NCBI GenBank assembly: GCA_022606135.1
Contig: JABYQN010000006.1
Coordinates: forward strand, 620,001-684,000
Origin: Fomes fomentarius
Taxonomy: Eukaryota > Basidiomycota > Agaricomycetes > Polyporales > Polyporaceae
Length of the DNA: 64,000 bases
Direction of reading: 5' to 3'
A model generated the notes under the pieces. It ran no database searches and was not told where the DNA came from. It saw nothing but the letters and a program-made list of their open reading frames with translations. Below are positions 49,367-60,666 of the stretch, in pieces; the stretch's first letter is position 1, and every line of letters starts with the position of its first letter. Made by a program: the position numbers and the translations under genes.

Positions 49367-49628
49367 TTCCAGTAAGGTTTGTTACTTACCTAACCCAGTT
49401 CCAACGAGCGTTACAGTACTGCCAACAAACAGTGCAGGACAACTCACGCACAACGGCAGTATTTTCATCCTCTAGCAACATATGCACGTACTATAGAACA
49501 GGAAAAGTCTATGACGGTCATACAAGAATCTAGATGAGCAAAGTTCTTCGCTAGATCACATCGAAGAACATTGGATCCGAAACTGGAGCCCGACTTCAGT
49601 CTACACATTTGGAGATCGACCCTTGCGA

Positions 49629-51707
49629 CTACCCGGTGAGGATCGTAGATTGGTCCGAGTTTCCATCGATAGGCTCGCCGGCAACCCTGAGCTGCTGCAG
49701 GACCTGCTCGCGCCGGAGCCACTGGTCCTCAGGAATGAAGTACCAGCTGAGAATCCCGAAGATCGTGACTGTGCCGAAGATGACGCACGCCTAGAACAAT
49801 GAGAGCTTCATTAGCATCATGGAGTGCGACGAAGGACTAATAGAGAGCTTACGAAGTTGAAGGTCTCAGCAGTGGTAGGATAAACGAAGGGCGAGATTTG
49901 GACCTACAGTACCCATTAGCTCGTGTCCGCGACTCTGACGTTAAGGAACATACCGCAAACACCAGCCCGTTGAAAAGGACTGTAGCGATATAAAAAGGCT
50001 TCCTCCAGCGTCCGAGGTTGAAGTGCGAGCCCTGGAACTCGTTTGGCGTCATCGTGAGCCGAAGCAAGGCAATTAACCCGTAGGCGGCCGTCGTAGGGAT
50101 ACCGCCCGCGGAAACCAAGGACGTGAACGCCACCTGACTTGGGAGGATGGTGCACAGCAAGATAGCTCCAAACACGAACATGACGGTGACGGCGTTGCGA
50201 GGTTGCTTGGCTGCATCGACCTTACCGATCCACCACGACAGCGGGAGGACGCCGTCACGAGCGACTGCGAAGATGAGTCGGGAAGCAGCGACGATGGCGA
50301 CGCTGGTACTCTGTGTACTAACTGTATGAGCGGCATGCAGAACATTCAGTTACTCGGACGTACGAGAATCAGGCCTAGAGAAGCGATGGCAGTCATGACG
50401 ATGCTGCCCCCCTTCCCAAGCGCAAGGGCGTAGATCTGAACGAAAGGTTGCGGGGCCAAGAGAGAGAACAACGTATCGAGGTCCGGAGTGCAGAACAGGA
50501 AGAGGATGACTGTGATAAAGCTCAACACGCCGGTCGAGATGACACTCGAGATAATTGCGCGTCCTGCGACAACACTAATATATTGCGGTAAGGTGACTGT
50601 GAATGGAAAGTATCCCTTGAACCCACCTGGCATTCTTCGTCTCTTCAGCGATATGACCAGAAGCATCGAATCCAATCATGGAGCCAGCGGTGAACAAGCT
50701 ATGACAAAGTTAGTGACAACATGTAGGGGAGATGCCTTGGTAAGCCTACAAGGAAAGGATCCAGTTCCAAGCAGGAGGAGCTCCCGTGCCATTATCTAGT
50801 ACACGACAATGAATATCGACGCAATGAGACCTATACGGTGGGCACGCACAAGTCATCGTGAAGACATCCTTAGCGGAACGGAACCCGTAAGTCTTTGAGA
50901 CACCGATTGGCAGCCATATTACGCAAAGTAGGAAGTCGACGGCGTAAAGCGCCATGGATAAGCGAAAGACGGCCGAGTACAACCTCGGAGGAAGATAATT
51001 GATCGCGATAGAGGTGACGAGGATCCCCTCCGACACGGCCCAAATGAGCGCGCGCCATTTGACGTTCTCGTTCTTAATGCCACCAGGGAAATCGACCTCC
51101 CAGACCGCCAACTGAGAGACGATGTAGTTGGCACTGGTCTAATAGTGGATGATCAGCTTGCGTCTGAACTTCAGTCAACTGCGACATACCTGACAATTGC
51201 CTGCAGCGAAAGTCATCCACGCGGTGCAGGACCACCAGGCGACAACGAATCCAAAGAATCTAGCATACTTGGGACCGGCGCTCTCAGCAGACCAGATGTA
51301 GATCGAACCGCTCAAAGGGAGTGCGGAGCAGATTTCGGCCATGACCGTGGCCGTGATGAACATGAAGATCATTGAGATGATATACGACGACCTGATCAGT
51401 GGATGAGTAGGTGAGTATGCCCAGTACGATAGTAGTCCGCTGACCATATAGCGGCAGGACCTCCAGCAAGTAATCCAAGGAAGAATCCGGAGCTGTCGAA
51501 ACAAGCGTCAAGACTCAAGGATTAGTTGAGGGACATCGATATAAGCTACCGAACACCGCCAATGAAGTTCATGGCAACGAAGGCGGCCCCGAAGCTCTCT
51601 AAAAAGTGCCAGCTTCTGTGCAATTGCTACGATAAAGTATGCATCATCAGAGTGTAATTGACTCCAAGCAACCTGGAAAGACATACCGGTTTGTAACCGA
51701 GTTTACG
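49629..51707 (-). CDS. APC-family amino acid / GABA permease
   Basis: Many short exons on the minus strand encode an integral membrane transporter with about 12 helices. The start of the transport core is ESFGAAFVAMNFIGGVR, SSGFFLGLLAGGPAAIW and ATVMAEICSALPLSGSIYIW, matching the amino acid-choline-transporter subgroup (GABA permease/UGA4-like). Later blocks are FTAGSMIGFDASGHIAEETK, SRLIFAVARDGVLPLSWWIG and GGIPTTAAYGLIALLRLTM. The C-terminus is cytoplasmic: RREQVLQQLRVAGEPIDGNS and then STILTG. Substrate is inferred from subgroup only. The 5' end is uncertain: a possible exon encoding RKLGYKP ends near 51687 and would splice into WHFLESFGAAF, but the phase does not close cleanly, so the true first exon may lie further upstream. 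Confidence 0.82.
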
Positions 51708-51748
51708 CTATGTGCATGGGGAAAAGTACCGTCAGTACATCCGTCAGA

Positions 51749-51768
51749 ACCCCCTGAAGGCAGGGGGT
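51749..51768. repeat. Perfect 8-bp GC-rich hairpin
   Basis: ACCCCCTG, loop AAGG, CAGGGGGT, just upstream of the permease. Function unknown. Confidence 0.4.
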
Positions 51769-53203
51769 GAATTTAAGACGACACTGGGGGGCTTCCCTAC
51801 GCAGGTCTGAGCGCTGATCAGGTTCGGACGGTGTAATCTCAACCTTTGCTTGATCGTCCGCCGCTCTTTTGCAGACCAAACTAGTGATCTGCGAGCGACA
51901 GAGTCACAAGCAAAGATACCCGTAGCCCATACCAGTTCACAACTAGAAACCGACGTTACCGAAGGTAAGTCTCAGCGCGACCCATTCCTGCATAGTTTAT
52001 CCCTTGTATGTCTTCCGGCAGGTAATTACCAGCTTGAGTGCGTCCTCATCGAGAGCATCAATGGAGACGCGTTCCGCATCGGCGTTTTTGTTGGGAACCT
52101 CGTGTTCCACAGACATCTTCGGGCGTATTTCGAAGGAGGACCAGAGAAACTTGCGGAGTAGAGGAGTCGGGACAGAATGGGGAGGAGTCAAGACGGGAGA
52201 ACGGGGTTTCTATCGTTTAGAACTGGTTATGTAACATCTTCCCACAAGGTTCTTAGCGGTTCTTCGCGGCAGGAACGGACTCGTCATGTACTAAAGTATA
52301 ACGTCGACTACTCTGGATGGGCCTAGACTTCAAGCTCAAGAACTATCTCATCGTCTTGAAGTCTGTAAGTAGAAACCGTTGTGCTCAATTGTCCTAAGAT
52401 GATTTTGGGACAGTGCCACACTATTCGTCGTCGATCCATTTTTATTCGCAGCGAGCAATTCATATCAGCTGTCGCACGCTAGTCGGGATCCTACAGGCAG
52501 TAGAACCCCTAACTTACCTGTGCTGCGGAAGTAAGAGTCGGTCTCTGTTGCCTGCGGAGGGCAGCACCCGGCGGTGCCTCTAGACTGTAACCCAATCATA
52601 TTGGTGCAGCATTCGCAGGAGTGCGGGCATGGGCACTCGGTGATCGACACAAATTGTTGACGGCGTTCGTCATTGCGCTGTGTTCCGTGGCCCATCATGC
52701 TCAGTCGGGTGAGCGTTATGCTTCTTTGTGTACTAGTCCTTCTATGAATCCACCCTATTCTCACAGGTACAATATCCTTGGCTCAGTGCCAAGTTCGGGC
52801 CATCCTACATGCACGAATGGGTCGAGCATACTCCTACCATTAGCGCAAAGGAGTAGATCATGACTTTTCCGAAGATGGGGCCGGATTGACATGTATCAGT
52901 GACAGTCGCTGCGCGTGGAGTACTGATGGTGAACGACGTGGTGGTCCTCACCGTTACGTGGGATGCGACCTATCGTATGGGCTACCTCTAACAAATCACA
53001 GACTGGATGGGACCCTCTTTTTGGAATACGCTCTTTCGATATGGTCAGTAATATGAATTGCATTCTAGTGCGTATGGAGCTTACCGAAGTGTGAGTTAAC
53101 AGGCACAATACATTTCCTGTGCGTACCCGACTACTACCCAACATCTCGACGAGTCGACTGAGTACAACTTTGGCAACTAAGATGGGATGATAGTACCCTT
53201 TTC
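51769..53203. other. Intergenic region, possible hypothetical gene
   Basis: About 1.4 kb. A plus-strand frame at 51850-52161 may contain an intron (donor GTAAGT near 51965, acceptor GCAG near 52021) that would give TEGNYQLECVLIESINGDAF and then RIGVFVGNLVFHRHLRAYFE. I do not recognise it. A second frame at 52621-52863 has a hydrophobic start but no clear gene structure. Confidence 0.3.
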
Positions 53204-53683
53204 ATGCTCAACCTTTTTCACATGCTGCTAGCACTGCTCACTGTAGTATCTTCCACGCTGGCAGGAATACATTCACATATTCTGCATTCTAGATTAACAC
53301 GTAAGGTCGATCCGTCCTGTTATATTACGGCCTTCACAGTCTCGCAATCGAGGCTGGAGGGCGCTTGCATGGGGCATGATATCGATTCAGTGTTCGAAGC
53401 GCCAGCTTGGCAGGTGAGTGTCACCAAAATTAGTTACTCAGCTGAGCCGGCCTATCACTCATCTTCTCCGACAGCCTTACGTACGTGCATAGTGACGACT
53501 CCAATATGCGTACGTCAGGAGACGCGTTCCTGTATCATGGAAGCCATAGACCCTACCATGTCCGACATGTATTCTTCCTTCGCTTTACCTCCGACACGAC
53601 GTCTTCGCAGGGTGCTTGCTTCTTTGGACGTGGCGCACTTCGCGAACGTTCACGTGGTCATAGTCCGCACACATTCTTGTTGA
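53204..53683 (+). CDS. Possible small secreted protein (hypothetical)
   Basis: An uninterrupted 159-residue frame beginning with a good signal peptide (MLNLFHMLLALLTVVSSTLA). Cysteines are spread along the chain (near residues 38, 55, 94, 101, 109 and the last residue). No domain is recognised. There is a GTGAGT donor-like site after EAPAWQ, but splicing to the nearest acceptor creates a stop, so the unspliced frame is preferred. It might be an effector-like secreted protein or chance. Confidence 0.33.
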   Translation: MLNLFHMLLALLTVVSSTLAGIHSHILHSRLTRKVDPSCYITAFTVSQSRLEGACMGHDIDSVFEAPAWQVSVTKISYSAEPAYHSSSPTALRTCIVTTPICVRQETRSCIMEAIDPTMSDMYSSFALPPTRRLRRVLASLDVAHFANVHVVIVRTHSC

Positions 53684-53836
53684 TGCTACACGTTGAACCA
53701 GGTATACTGCCAAAACTAAGTAGAAAATCGACTATTGTACATCGTAGAGCAAACGGCATACATGAATACCATGCACGGATGACTTAACCAAGCAATGCAC
53801 TAGGATTAAGAGGAAAGCGCACGTCAATGGGACCGA

Positions 53837-54799
53837 TTACCAATCGCCACCGCCATCGTCTCCCGCATCGTACCCGTTGTCATAACCTTGGCCGTAACCT
53901 ACACCGCATGGCGTGCCATCAGTGACATGAGTCGACCGCAAGAGTAGCTACGCACCATCTTGGTAGGCCTCCTCGCGTACGTTGTCCTCATGGTCGTCAA
54001 TGGCATCCATGAGTAACGCGCCTCCAACCAAACCGGCACCACCTGGTGATACGGATCATGTCAATACGCAATAGGCGTGCGCTGCATCTTATCAAGACCA
54101 CGCACCAGCTAGCAGCGCAGTTCCCATGCCAGGGCCCGACTTCTTGGGCGCAGCCTGCTGAATGACTGTTGGCTGTGGGCTATTCGATCCGAACCAGCCT
54201 ATAGGAGACCCGAATGCACCCATCAGCAGTCACTCTTCCCAGGGTGGTCTGACACATATGCCCGCTTACCACGATTATCTGGAGGAGGCTGTCCGTAGCC
54301 TCCATAACCGCCCTGTGGTGGCGGCGAGCTTCCATAGTATCCAGGTTGAGGAGATGAACCCCATTGCTGTTGAGGTGGAGGTTGGCCGTAGCCTTGATTA
54401 TAGCCACCTTGGGGGTACGGAGCGGGGCTATAGGACTGGTTCGGTGGTGGAGGCCCGGGAGGAGGGCCATAACCGCTTGGAGGCGGCGCGGGAGGCGGGG
54501 GGCCCAGAGGGTGCACCCACGATGAACGAGGAGGGCTCTCAGCGGTGTTCACGTAGAACCTGTCCATATCGCACGTTTCATGAGCATACACACCATCGCG
54601 AAGGGACAGATCGTGAAAACGTACCATGCTCGATAGCTGTATGTCAGATAAGCGATTCGTCAGTACTTAGCTGACCCATATTGTACGGACGGCGCGAGGC
54701 GCACTTCTGGTCGTACTGCTCAACCCAACCTGGAGGCAAGGGCCGCTTGTCGGGGTTCGGTGGGAAGTTGTTGTTTGAGTAGGGAGGCGGCTGGGACAT
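53837..54799 (-). CDS. WW-domain, proline/glycine-rich protein
   Basis: Minus-strand gene with five or more exons. It begins MSQPPPYSNNNFPPNPDKRP, then a WW domain rebuilt from three exons: LPPGWVEQYDQN, YRA from a 12-nt microexon, and WFYVNTAESPPRSSWVHPLG. Both WW tryptophans and the central aromatic pair are present. A proline/glutamine/glycine/tyrosine-rich region follows (PPPGPPPPNQSYSPAPYPQG). Next is TVIQQAAPKKSGPGMGTALL and GLVGGALLMDAIDDHEDNVR, a glycine-zipper-like hydrophobic stretch, and an end rich in GYDNGYDAGDDGGGDW. WW domains bind proline-rich ligands; the low-complexity tail could favour self-association. A function is not known to me. Confidence 0.85.
54625..54636 (-). other. 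12-nt microexon in the WW-domain gene
   Basis: CTATCGAGCATG on the minus strand, flanked by CATACAG and GTACGT. Including it, and both neighbouring introns, completes the WW core YDQN-YRA-WFYVNT in frame; leaving it out breaks the domain. Confidence 0.8.
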
Positions 54800-55549
54800 C
54801 GATGGAGGACCAGGTACAGTATATGGCGAGGAACGAGCTGCTGCCTCCTTATATAGGCTCGGCACTGAGCTAGCCGTTCCCGGGACCCGGAGTCCGCGTC
54901 CGGCGCAGAGGTAAGCAATATCCAGATCCCATCGCATCTGGACAGGACCAGGCTGACTCGGAGGACGCGCTGCTCAACAACTCAATTGACCGATTATGTG
55001 GTCGTTACGTCTGCCAGCGAAATGAGTGTCCTCGTAGTACGCGTACGTGCAAGTACGCCGCGGGAACATTAGCTAATAGTACTACCAGGTGCCGCGGGCC
55101 TTATGGGGCGATGCCATACACAAGCACAGGGGCTAGGCGCAGCGCTATGAGCATACATGGACACCGCAGGATCACAAATTCCGAGAGTTGGCAGATGCGC
55201 TATATCACGAGTGAGGAAACGCATGTGGTACACTCAAGGACACCCCGCGCCTTGAGCTCAGCGCCGGCATCATCTTACGTTCTCTCCACATCTTAACATC
55301 CCTTCCCATGGTCGCCCACATCCACAACTCCACAGTTCTCTCTTCACCTAGATAAGCCCGACAATGTCTCGCGGTCGTCTACAGGTGCAGATGAAAGTTC
55401 AAATACGAAATGGATCGGTATCATCGCGAATTACACACAACAGCACTACTACCCTACTTTCGAGGTCCAATCATCCTCAAGGCCCATGACAAGAAGAATC
55501 AGCGAGCATAAGTCATAAAGATCATACATACAAAGGAATCCGGCAACGA
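54800..55549. other. Intergenic region
   Basis: 750 bp between two minus-strand genes. Nothing recognised. Confidence 0.5.
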
Positions 55550-56484
55550 TCACTGTGATACCTTGGATTTCTTATGTTTCTTGTCCTTCTTCACCTCCTC
55601 CTTCTTCGACTTCTTCGGGGGTGGCTCCACATCGCTGTCGTCGTCGTCGTCAGAGTTATCCCTCCCATCATCCTCCACCTCATCCACTGCACTGCTGGTT
55701 TCTGTTGATGGGGACGATGCGGCAGCAAGGACCTCGACAGGCGCAGGGGCAGCTACAGGGAGCTTGGCGGGAACTGCAACGGCAGTTGCTCCCTAGGTCA
55801 CATAAGTTGGTGAGCTATATAGGGTTTGCACAGGAAAGGCAGCTTACTGGTTCAGCGTGTACTTCTCCCTTACCCTCATAGACTGCCTTCTTCTTGAGCC
55901 ACTGTTCTTTGGCATCCCTGTTGCGTGCCTCATACGCCTTCAAGGAGGTCAAGCAGCGTCCCCAGCAACAATGAGCACAAACACGAACGTACATCCTTCT
56001 GTTCCTGCGGCATCTCCGCCCACAACTTGGATATGGCGCCCAATAGCTCATTATTCGGCATGCCCGGATTCTTCGCCTTTAGCTCACTGCGGACATCGTT
56101 TTGGAAGAGCAGGTACGACGACGGAGGACGCTTCGGAGCGTTAGGATCCTTCGGTTTCTTCTTGCGCTTACCCTCCGCGTCGTCCCCGCGCGATTTGCGT
56201 TTCTTGCCTGACTCGTCTTGGACGAGCATGGGGGGCGCGACGGGCATGGGGTACTGCCCATTCGGGAGCGTAGGGAATGGGGGAGGGTTACCGTTGTAAG
56301 TGAGGGTATTGATGATTCCAGCGAATTGGTCCGCGAAGTTAGCGCAGTCCCTCATATTGTTCGCCAATTGGCCCAGACTGCCTATGAACTAACGGGGACG
56401 ACGGTGAGGAAGAGACAGCGCGCGACGTAGGGCACGAACCTGCATCTTTTGAAACTCAAACTGCGCGTAGTTCTCCGGACCCAT
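55550..56484 (-). CDS. HMG-box protein (HMGB / Nhp6-like)
   Basis: Four exons on the minus strand. The N-terminus is MGPENYAQFEFQKMQFIGSL, followed by ANNMRDCANFADQFAGIINT. A lysine-rich, NLS-like patch (GKKRKSRGDDAEGKRKKKPK) leads into the HMG box: DPNAPKRPPSSYLLFQNDVR, LKAKNPGMPNNELLGAISKL, WAEMPQEQKDAYEARNRDAK and EQWLKKKAVYEGK. The box is split by an intron after QKD whose removal gives AYEAR. The C-terminus is acidic then lysine-rich (DDDDDSDVEPPPKKSKKEEV). HMG boxes of this sequence type bend DNA without sequence specificity; a role in chromatin is inferred. Divergent from the PNUTS-like gene. Confidence 0.9.
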
Positions 56485-57194
56485 GTTTGTATGGCGCAGG
56501 GGGAGCAAAGTTTAAGAGGATATGGACTTTGTACACGCGACGAGACGCGCCTTGTATACTGCGGGAGTAAGAAGAGGGTTGAAAGGGGGGTAAAGGGAGT
56601 TGAAAGCCGTGTTGATGAGTGGTGATATGGCTAGGCGTTGCGCTTGTTTGGTTGAATTGACTGTTTGTCGGGTTACAAAGCCCATTAGAAACCGGGTTAA
56701 TCACATTCGGCATAGTTTGATTCAGCCACTTATTGTTTTCCCATGTGGTTGCCCGCCTATTATCCCCCCTTTCTGGGAGCAACACCGCACGCACCTGACT
56801 GACGTATGCCACACTATTCACCATTAAGATCGTGAGCAAGCTGCCGTGAATGCTTGGACAATTAATGGGCGAGGGCGAACTTGAACCGTCTGGGCGGTTA
56901 GAAGGGGTATATAAAATGTATTGTCTGGGCCCAAAAGCGTGGGAAGGTGTGCCGTATTTGGCTGAGAGAGGAGTTGAAAGCGGAGGCTGAACGGCGTTCT
57001 CAGCCTAACCTCTGACCATCATCACGAACGGCGAACATCGCCTTGAAAGTCCTGGCAAGTTGACATCGACGGTTGGCGGTCGACTGCAGCTCTCTTGTCC
57101 TCCTTTTCGTCTCGCTGTGCACAGAAATAAGCCCGTAGTTTTTGCAGTAATCGCCTGAGAGCGCCCTGTGCAAAAAGAGTCGTCGTGGTTGCGG
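56485..57194. promoter_or_regulatory. Divergent promoter region of the HMG-box and PNUTS-like genes
   Basis: 710 bp between start codons on opposite strands. TATATAAAATG at about 56909-56919 is a TATA-like site, though it is far from both starts. Confidence 0.4.
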
Positions 57195-60100
57195 ATGGAA
57201 TTTACGAATACAGCGTGGCTGCAGCCACAAACAATCCCCGAACTGCACTCTGTCCACGACGAAAGGTCGTCAACCACGACGGATGACTGGAAGGAGCAGG
57301 CTGCCAGCGTGCAGACCAGCAGCATAAACGACCTGCTCGGAGACATCCAGGGTGAGCACGACACTCTCCTACAACAGACGCCCGATACTAGCGACGCGTT
57401 CTCCGTCTCCCACCATTCCCAACCACATTCTCATTTCCATCCAGTCTCCAGCACGCCCACACCCTCCGCGACCTCCCCGGCATCCACGTACTATGTCTCC
57501 CAGCAACTGTACCTCGCCGCCGCTGCTCCCTTCAACGGCGTCCAGTATGGCGCAACTTGGCCATCATCCTCCACGCAACATGTCCCGGTCTCCAGCTACT
57601 CCTCCTTGAATGGAGCAACTAGCACATCGAATCATGCGCAACCTCAGTCTCAGTTGTCGAACTCCATGGTCATTGAGTGCGTGGTCCGTTGAAGCCCCTC
57701 ATCGCTTTCCTCATCGGTCTCGTTGCAGCCCTGCGCTCACAACGATGAACGGCACTGCCTCAAGCCCTCCCCCTCAGTACCAGCAAGGACCCTTTCTCTC
57801 TTCACTCTCCTCGCAATCGCAGCCTCGCATGCAATACTCGTACCAGCAACAGCCGCATCACCAACCACTGTCCATCAACCCATCATACGTACACAGCAAT
57901 CCTTCGCATTTTCAGCAGTCTCAGCATACGCATACAATGACTCTCCCTCGACAGCATTCGCATTCGCCTCCACAACAACATCAACAGCAGCAAGGTACAT
58001 TATCTCCGTCCGTTCTCCATTTTCCCGCTAGCTCCTTCTACACTGGTATCCCGCCTTCATCGTTCTACGGCCTACCCCCCAACTGGGGCCATCCTCATCT
58101 TCGTCAGCATCTCAATCTTCCACTCCTCAGGCCACTTCGCGGTCTACACCACCATCTCCCGCCCCGGCCTCTGCACCTAAGGTTTCAGCGGAGCAACGGA
58201 GAGCCGAGCTTAACCGCGATATAAAGCCACTCATCCAGCCGACATCGTTCACAGGCGCTGGTGCAGTCTCGCAGCTTGTCGACCTGCTCGAAGATTATGG
58301 CATTACCGAGGTCGAGACTCCGACTCGACTCGAGATCCTGACGAAGATCAGAGATAATGCCGGCAATCACTACTTTCGCGCCTGGGTCGACAACTCGATA
58401 GCCATGGAAGTCGTTCGTGAATGGCTCAAGTTGGCGTTCGTCGGGAGGACCGACTCACAGCTGGTCGAGACCATTATGCCCATCCTGCACGTGAGTTGAC
58501 GAGATGTGTACGAATCATAAGCGAAACCAAGTGTTGACGATGATGACGGGGTCTCAGATAATCGACCGGTTACCTCTCAACATCGAGAAGCTTAAGGCGT
58601 CTAAGCTGGGGAAATTGATCATGCGGCTAATGAAGGACCCTCCTACTCCGGGTGAGTTGACGTTTCTGGTATCTAAACATCCGTTGTGCCCGTCCTACGG
58701 GCGAAGTGAGTGCTGCGAAGATATCGGAAAGAACATGAACTTGACGCATATACCCATTGAACCCGTAGAAACGATGCTTTGCGCACATCGTCTTCGTTTA
58801 CATTACATGTATCTAACTAAAGTCTTTGCATGTGTTCTGAAACCGAAAACAATCAGCGATCAAGGACATGGCATCGAACCTCGAACGAAAATGGCGGAAA
58901 CTACTTGCCGCCGAGGTCTCTGAAAAGATGGAAACCGAAAATCCTGAGGGTGAGTCATGTCAGTCCGCGCTATTGCGGTACCGCTTATTGACGCGAATAT
59001 TATCGTGTGTAGACCCGAAAGGCAAGAAACGGAGAGTAGAGGGAGCGTCTAATAAGGGAGCTCCCCCAGCTAAGAAGGCCGCCATCCCGAGCACATCGTC
59101 AGCCACGCCCAAAGCCGTCGCCGTCAAGAAGGAGACCAAACCAGTTGTGAAGGATGCGAAGTCTGACTCATCTTTCTTTTCGAAGCCGAAACCGACGAAG
59201 AAGGAGATGCCTAGTTTCAAGAAGAACCCGTCAGCAGCAGTTGCGCCGGTCAAGAAGGAACCAGATCCGAACGTTGCGCAACCGTCGTCCTTCAACCCGT
59301 TCGAAGAAGTGCTCAAATCGTACGGGTCAGCGTCTGGTGCTCCCTCGACGACCGCATCAACATCCACCCCGCCTCCTGGTCTGGCTGCTATCTCGTCTGC
59401 TATTGGGCTGTCTGCGACTGCGAGCCCTGCCTTATTTGCACCGTCGGCGTTGAACAAGGCAGGAAAGCCGAAGAAGTCGGTAACATGGGCCCCAGAAGGA
59501 AAGCTCGAGCAAATCAAGCTTATTGAGCGTGCTATCTACGACGACGATCCTGCCACTGTCAGCTTTCTCTGCTCGTATCATCGTATATATAGTGTGTTAA
59601 TAATACGCTCCATGGCGGCATCGCACAGGGATCCCACCCAACACATAACGTCCGCGATCTTGACCGAGGCGAAGGTGCAGCGCTACATGCCCACCTGTTC
59701 GACGAACAGATCGAATGGGCAGAGCCACAACGTGAGCACGCAATGCATCGTGTTCTGGTCCCGTGACTAATGATGGAATATAACGTTACAGCTCTCGAAA
59801 TGCCTCCGGATGCGACACCACGAGGCAGCCGGAGTCAAGAGCGTGTGGCCCAGGAGGAACGAGAGCTGAGCGCGCTCGTCGTCCTGTACAGCTCGCCTGT
59901 ACAGATCCCTGACAGCCCAGCGGAGCCTGTGTCGCAGATCCCGGAGGAGCAGGTCGACGAGGGCGTGTGCATCATGTTGACCGGACCGGAAGTCGATGCT
60001 ATCTTCTGGAGCGGCGGGATGCCCGCGATTATAGACTCGGTCAGACCGTCGGCGTCAGTAGCCGAGCTCGTCGGGCAGCTGGCGGCGGCGGCGGGCCCCG

Positions 60101-60666
60101 ACGTTATGATGGGCGACGCTACGCAGGCAGCTGCGGCAGTTCCAAATTTGTACCCGACGTTCAGCGGCATCAATCCCGATCAGCTGCAGCAGCTTGTGCA
60201 ACACGCACAGGCGCTGACCCAAGGGTCGTTCAATGGTCTTGGGGCGGGAGGCCCACTCAGCCAGCCTCAGCCCGGAGACCCCGGCCAGGCCTGGGGCCCC
60301 GGGAACCAGTACTCTGAATATGATCGCGGATACCACGAGAACGGCGTCGGCCGGGGTGCCGGAGATTCGGGCCGGCGATGGAGTGAAGAGAACTGGGGCC
60401 ACGGCCCGGGGCCAGACCGGGGCGGGCCGCGAGGGCGAGGGACGATGGGACGGGGAGGGCCGCTGCGGGGCCGGGGCCGGGGAGACGGCTTTAGAAGTTC
60501 AAAACGAAAACCATGCAGTTTCTTTCAGGCTGGAAGGCGAGCACTTAAAAATTTGCGATGAACGTCCAAAACAGGAAAGCTGATCTCATCTGCTTGTGTT
60601 CCTTTTGCCCACAGATGTCGATATGGCGATCAGTGCGACTTCAGCCACGAGCAGCTTCCCTACTAG
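57195..60666 (+). CDS. PNUTS-like PP1 regulatory protein (TFIIS N-domain, PP1 motif, CCCH zinc finger)
   Basis: About nine exons. A long Ser/Gln/Pro-rich N-terminus (MEFTNTAWLQPQTIPELHSV) precedes a TFIIS N-terminal/LW-type helical domain: QLVDLLEDYGITEVETPTRL, NSIAMEVVREWLKLAFVGRT, LPLNIEKLKASKLGKLIMRL. A lysine-rich linker follows. The PP1-docking segment KPKKSVTWAPEGKLEQIKL contains an RVxF-type KSVTW motif and closely resembles the same region of animal PNUTS (PPP1R10). The C-terminus is RGG-like (GRGTMGRGGPLRGRGRGDGF) and ends with a CCCH zinc finger, C-x7-C-x5-C-x3-H, in PCSFFQAGRCRYGDQCDFSH. The family targets PP1 to RNA polymerase II during transcription termination. The last intron has a GC donor. 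The intron at 58046-58107 (62 nt) resolves an apparent frame change. Confidence 0.85.
60537..60614 (+). other. GC-AG intron in the PNUTS-like gene
   Basis: Donor AAG|GCGAGC, acceptor CCCACAG. Removing these 78 nt joins SFFQAGR to CRYGDQCDFSHEQLPY and completes the CCCH zinc finger. Reading through instead loses three zinc ligands. Confidence 0.8.

Noticed and set aside
58040..58200. Apparent frameshift in the PNUTS-like gene near a run of C
   Set aside because: A 62-nt GT-AG intron (58046-58107) restores the frame exactly, giving SFYTA-SQSSTPQATS.
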